In this document: positions 60,001 through 64,000 of the stretch, piece after piece
Position numbering within the stretch: position 1 is the first letter of the stretch
How the letters are laid out: each line of letters begins with the position of its first letter
Origin: Quillaja saponaria
Lineage: Eukaryota > Streptophyta > Magnoliopsida > Fabales > Quillajaceae
Length of the DNA stretch: 64,000 nucleotides
NCBI GenBank assembly: GCA_029379385.1
Contig: CM055605.1
Coordinates: 14,233,001 to 14,297,000, forward strand
Direction of reading: 5' to 3'
Made by a program: the position numbers and the translations under genes
Notes under the pieces: generated by a model
Database searches by the model: none
The model's input: the letters and a program-made list of their open reading frames with translations, nothing else
Told to the model about the DNA's origin: nothing

Positions 60001-60069
60001 GAGTTGCAAAGTAGGAACAAAAAAAGAGGAAGAAGGAGAAAAAATGAGCAGATTAAGTTTAGTTAAGGG

Positions 60070-60420
60070 AAAAGTATATGCGTCTGTAAGGGTGGATGTG
60101 GATATTTTAAGTGATAGACGTAGATAGTTTGATTCGACAAAAGGTAGATGCAAATAAAAAAAATCATAGATGCAAATAGTTTCGCAAAAAAAGACTTTTA
60201 ATATTCCCTTCTGCATCTACATATGCAGACATATAATCTAAAAATGCAGACGCAGATGCAAATACATTCATAAAATATGACGCTAAAATTAATTAATTTT
60301 ATGTCTACTTTAAAAGTATCAGCATTTGGGAGTAAAAAATGTTAACAATTATTTGCATTTGCAAATATACAAAAGCGAAAAATAATGTTGTAGACACAAA
60401 TATAGTAATTTCTTATAGTG
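60070..60420 (-). mobile_element. Possible CACTA transposon end
   Basis: Read on the minus strand the segment begins CACTATAAGAAATTACTAT (at 60420), close to the common plant CACTA terminus CACTACAAGAAA. Subterminal gcagatgcaaat / catctacatatgcag words recur in both orientations between 60080 and 60270, as in CACTA ends. The partner end and the 3-bp duplication were not found. Confidence 0.35.
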
Positions 60421-60546
60421 TTTCCTATTTAACTGTTTTCACTATTTGCTTTGGTATTTGAACGACCAAAATTGAATGTACATACAACCACGATCAACAT
60501 GAAGAAAGCCTCTTATCCAGATTTGGAATACAACATCAGAAGTTAC

Positions 60547-60782
60547 CTGACATTCGCAGTCTTCAGGGAAGAAAACAGCTCTCTTGTTAGAGATAAAAAG
60601 GAGACCTGGTGCAGGACTCGATGTTTATATAAAGTAGCATTGTGAGGCATTTAACAACTCCTCTCCTTCTTGAATCCCAAAATAAAGCTCGAAGATATTG
60701 ACTGTGCCGCCCATTAGAAACATTTATGTCCTCAGACTCACCGTACTCATCACTGTCTTAACGCTTTTAGCACACAATTCAA
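60547..60782 (-). pseudogene. GRAM-domain exon, GEM-like type, inverted copy
   Basis: Acceptor tttacag|, donor tgtcag|gtaact. It reads GGTVNIFELYFGIQEGEELL, NASQCYFI and PAPGLLFISNKRAVFFPED, closer than the plus copy to the family pattern at several places (NASQCY, GLLFIS). Two TAA stops (60722-60724 and 60619-60621) kill it. No C-terminal GRAM exon is seen downstream on this strand. Confidence 0.8.
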
Positions 60783-61094
60783 CTGTAAAAAGTAAAAACC
60801 ATGCTGTAGTCTAAAGGATAGAAGAAAGTATGAACAATAACCAGTTACCGCAATATGCATATATATCTACACATTGTGTAGAAACACTAAAAATGATCGG
60901 CCATTTTTTTACCAATTTTTTTTTACTAACTTGCCCTGGTATTTATAAATAAATAATAATAAAAGATATTGAAAATCTTTGTCTATGTGACTCGTGAGAA
61001 AGCTATGCACATATATTGTCCATATAACATGATTCTACCGATAAATTTATGTTTATTTTTTTTTTGTTATTTTGCGATGTAAATTTGTAATTAC

Positions 61095-61177
61095 CAAGTT
61101 TCCGCATCATTCGGGCCAAAGCTATGATTTTCTCTCCTCTCGATTTCTTGTTCCACTCATTCTCTTTTTTTTTTGTC
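61095..61177 (-). pseudogene. Basic exon before GRAM, inverted copy
   Basis: ENEWNKKSRGEKIIALARMM and RKLG, with donor |gtaatt as in 31569-31649. The acceptor AG is lost (gtgctgac in place of gtgcagat) and an A run follows. Confidence 0.65.
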
Positions 61178-61320
61178 AGCACTTCAAAAGAAAAAAGCAC
61201 TATGTAAACACAGGCGCATACAGAAAGTTAGAGATTCACAAATGACTGAAAATGAAGTTCAGGCTATGAAAATGGATTAAATTCCTGGGAATACAGAGGA
61301 AAACTTTATTTTGAAGTTAC

Positions 61321-61362
61321 CATTATCATTGTTGCTGCTTTCGTCTTCGCGAATTGAATTTA
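61321..61362 (-). pseudogene. 42-nt acidic linker exon, inverted copy
   Basis: Flanked by gcag| and |gtaact on the minus strand. It encodes V-NSIREDESSNNDN, the same length and phase as 31382-31423. Confidence 0.7.
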
Positions 61363-61695
61363 CTGCTTATTATCTCATAAGATAAAAACAAAAAAACAAA
61401 AAAACAAAAAGATCAGTGAACCAAAGAATCGAATAGTATAATATATTTATACAGGTCAGCTGGTTACGAGGTTAACTCTCTCCCAACTAAAGGTAGGTGT
61501 TCCAACTCAGAAGCCTTCCCATATTATGGGGAAAAAAAAAACTGAATGAAATTGATAAAATTAAAAACTAAATAACTATTGGAGCTAACCTTGGTATTAA
61601 ATTAATAAAATTAAAAACTAAATGAAAAAAAAAAAATACCACAGAATGATGATTAACTCGCACAAATTAAGAGAAATGCCATCTTAATGCCTTAC

Positions 61696-62453
61696 CTCTG
61701 TCATTTTTACTCTTTTCTGTTACATCTGAAAACTTCTTGAGTTTTGAACATCCCCATAGATTAAGGTCCTCAAGAGATTTTAACGTAAATCTAGATGGAA
61801 ATTTCTCTAGGTTGAAGCATCCTTTGGCACTTAATTTGACAAGTCTATAGAGAAATCCAACTAAATCATGAATCTCTTCTAATTCCCATCAACCATTGAG
61901 ACTTAATTCTCTTAAATTTGGCATTCCTGAAAGATCAGGTTTTTTTTTTTTTTTTTAAGAGATGCACATTTTTAAAGTTCATATAAATCATTTGGTTGTG
62001 TTTCTGCAAAAGGAAAAAAACTTGTGTGAATATATTGTTACTACAATAATAATTTTCTCAGATTGCTCTATGTAATTCATTCATACCTCGAAACTGGATG
62101 TTTTGCTCAGTGAAAGATGACTGTTGGGCAATTTGAAAGGGGGGAAATTTGAATAGTAGATGACTGTTAGGCATGTTAAAGTTAATTTTTTTTGGCCAAT
62201 GTGAGACAGACTATTAGGCAAGTTGAGTATGACTAGATTTTCCGGATAAAAATCTGATGGCAAAGATGATGCAGGATATCCACTCCGATTAAGCACTCTT
62301 AAAGAATTTGGGATGCGTTTGGGGCCTTCAGAAAAGTATGCATTTTCATAATTATTCTAAGATTTGTCATAATTTGAAGGGTTTCACCATTCCACTACAC
62401 TTTTTTGTGCTTCAGGCAAGCTCAACAATATGGTTTCAATTTTTTTTGGTTCC
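61696..62453 (-). pseudogene. LRR exons of the inverted TNL
   Basis: First exon 62453-62087: ILLSLPEAQKSV, then IPNSLRVLNRSGYP and YPENLVILNLPNS, with a local duplication of the SLSHIGQ/NLPNS segment. Second exon 62003-61696: a poly-A insertion near 61941-61957, then DLSGMPNLRELSLNG, LVKLSAKGCFNLEKFPS and LEDLNLWGCSKLKKF. It jumps at about 61728 to VTEKSKNDRG, the end of the post-LRR exon. About 1 kb of LRR and C-JID sequence has gone. Confidence 0.8.
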
Positions 62454-62610
62454 CTATTAAGATAGAGAATTAGCATATGATAATTCTATATGTCACAACT
62501 TGGTATAGATATTGGAAAACTTCAAATTGTTCTCACATATTAATGCACATTCCTCGTTGAGGATATTGGAAAAATTAAGTACTTAATAGATTCATTGATT
62601 TGGTTCTTAC

Positions 62611-63235
62611 CTTATTTTTAGTTAGTATTTGAAGAGCATCCTTGTGAAACCATAATCTACTGTGTTTAGCATTTTCCAGGATTTGATGGTGACTCTTATA
62701 GAATAATTTTCCTACCCAGATCTTGAATCAAATCAAGCATCCGTAACTTGTCCTCTTTAATTTTAATAAGAGATTTGTCAATAAGTATTTGAACAGTAGA
62801 TGTTGGATGGAAATCACAAGCACGCAATATCTCTAGGCAAACCTCAAAATTCAATCCTTTTAAGAAACATGCAATATCAAGTAAAACTTGTTTCTCATTG
62901 TATCGCAAATTATCATAGCTTATTCGAAGTACACTCATAATCCTATTGTTAGGAATTTTTTTGTATTTGTCTAATGTAGACTTCCATTCATCTACAGTTT
63001 TATTGAATAAATTAGACCCTATGATTTCCAAAGCCAAGGGGTAGGTTCTGACTATAACGAACTGCACGCTTTGAAATGTCTACAAGGCAATCCAACTAAA
63101 CAACTCCAGGGATTCATGATCTTCCAATTCTTTCAACTCATGTGTTCTCAATCCCATGTCTAGCTAGCAAATGTTTGTCCCTTGTAGTTATAATAATCCT
63201 ACTACCACTGCCAAACCAATCACGTTGTCGAACTA
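62611..63235 (-). pseudogene. NBS part of the inverted TNL
   Basis: The RNBS-B box [11 protein letters not shown] is intact. A deletion of about 25 bases near 63085 removes part of RNBS-C, and a slip sits before the GLPL-like box. The frame 63067-62699 is then open: SVLRISYDNLRYNEKQVLLD, IACFLKGLNFEVCLEILRAC, IDKSLIKIKEDKLRML and DLIQDLGRKII. A stop and frameshift break the end, near the donor |gtaagaacc. This copy preserves the ISYDNL box that the plus-strand copy lost. Confidence 0.85.
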
Positions 63236-63239
63236 TTTT

Positions 63240-63480
63240 TTTTTATATTTAAATTTATATAGTTTGTCAATTTCAGTAGTACATAGTATTTGAAGAGGAT
63301 TAGATTGTTAAAAACTGGCGATGAAGATTAGTTTGGGCAAGTGAGCTTGTACCCTTTTTACTTACTATGTTTTAAATTCAAGATGATTTTTAGATGTTAT
63401 ATGCAAGCTTCATCTATAAGTAGAGTAATACTCAATACTATTTGTTGATTGATAATTCATTAAAATTGTATATAAATTTT
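63240..63480. other. Spacer next to the inverted TNL
   Basis: AT-rich with no frame. The TNL homology stops abruptly at about 63235. Confidence 0.4.
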
Positions 63481-64000
63481 GCAGGTCTGAAAGAGGAGAG
63501 GTCGTATAGTAATTCTATTACACGGGGGAGGACACACCCTCTACCTCGAAGCTTGAGCTCAACCTAAAAGCTTAAAGACTAGAGATAATTTTGTGTAAGA
63601 ATCTGGAGTTGTATACGATACTGGATTATTATAATGTTTTACAAAACCTGTTGTTAATACCACTTTTGGGCATACCAATGCTGAAGTGAAATGTGGCAGA
63701 GAGTAACCTGGAACCATGAACAGTACAGGTACTCAATTCTTCCCTTCTACGCCTATAAATAGGGCTTACGCTTTTATGAAAGTTATGTTATGCTTTTCTA
63801 GATCTTTAGGAGCTTGCCCAATCATATCCCCAGGTGCTAATTTGATCGTCTGAGGGTTTGGGAGGTCACCCCCAAGGCCTACTCCCGCCCAGATATTGCA
63901 GGTACGTTAGGGTAGAGGATACTGATAGGTCGCCTAGCGCGTAGACCAAGAGCCCGTTAGACCGAGAAGACAAAACCAGCATCAACATCTGTTGATAAGA
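63481..64000 (+). mobile_element. LTR-like DNA with TATA box, runs off the window
   Basis: More GC-rich than its surroundings. It has tataaatag at 63754-63762 and a downstream gtctgagggtttgggaggtc of the kind found in gypsy LTR leaders. No TG start or second copy is visible in the window, so the class is uncertain. Confidence 0.4.

Larger units (their letters stand above)
60547..63235 (-). pseudogene. Inverted second TNL-GRAM locus, broken
   Basis: Minus-strand exons in order: NBS part (63235-62611), first LRR exon (62453-62087), LRR exon fused to the post-LRR end (62003-61696), 42-nt acidic exon (61362-61321), basic exon (about 61177-61095), GRAM exon (60782-60547). Order, intron places and exon lengths match the plus-strand locus. 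It starts inside the NBS ([20 protein letters not shown]), so TIR and P-loop are missing. Deletions, frameshifts and a 17-A run disable the rest. Divergence from the first locus is clear in every exon, so the duplication is not recent. Confidence 0.85.

Noticed and set aside
60451..60645. Plus-strand frame of 64 codons
   Set aside because: Antisense shadow of the minus-strand GRAM exon at 60547-60782.

Overview
This is nuclear DNA of a flowering plant, a eudicot. It is AT-rich and dominated by nested LTR retrotransposons. It has one intact multi-exon plant gene (a SWIM zinc-finger, transposase-derived protein) and two broken TIR-NBS-LRR (TNL) resistance-type loci. The large (>3 kb) LTRs, TNLs and Athila/Tat/chromovirus remains rule out bacteria, animals and grasses. 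A rosid, perhaps Malpighiales, is my guess only.

Layout. 1-17.6 kb: almost entirely one family of about 3.4-kb LTRs ('family A', chromovirus-like). A shrunken element at 76-7964 lies antisense inside another LTR of its own family (1-75 + 7965-10604). A solo LTR (11509-14969) is nested in a second solo LTR (11482-17623). Both of those have perfect 5-bp target duplications. A 454-bp hAT-like element sits in one LTR, and its empty site survives in the sister LTR. 17.6-19.2 kb: AT-rich DNA with one arm of an inverted repeat. 19.2-24.5 kb: the SWIM gene, five coding exons, 833 codons, open throughout. 24.5-27.9 kb: intergenic.

27.98-32.7 kb: a TNL pseudogene. Its last recognisable TNL exon runs, with matching intron phases and in one reading frame, through two small exons into a GRAM-domain exon of the GEM-like/ABA-responsive family. 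60.5-63.2 kb (minus strand): a second, inverted copy with the same 42-nt linker exon and the same TNL-linker-basic-GRAM order. A GRAM C-terminal exon lies alone at 52.4 kb. The shared architecture suggests an ancestral TNL-GRAM fusion that was duplicated and then decayed. This is the most interesting feature of the window.

33.0-52.4 kb: a retrotransposon nest. It holds a solo Athila-type LTR, a Tat-lineage element (34420-40606) with two RNase H domains but no protease or integrase, copia debris, and two Athila-type elements cut up by further LTRs. 53.3-58.4 kb: two more truncated family A LTRs. 58.4-59.5 kb: an antisense reverse transcriptase/integrase remnant without RNase H. The window ends in LTR-like DNA with a TATA box. 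I see no tRNA, rRNA or CRISPR array.
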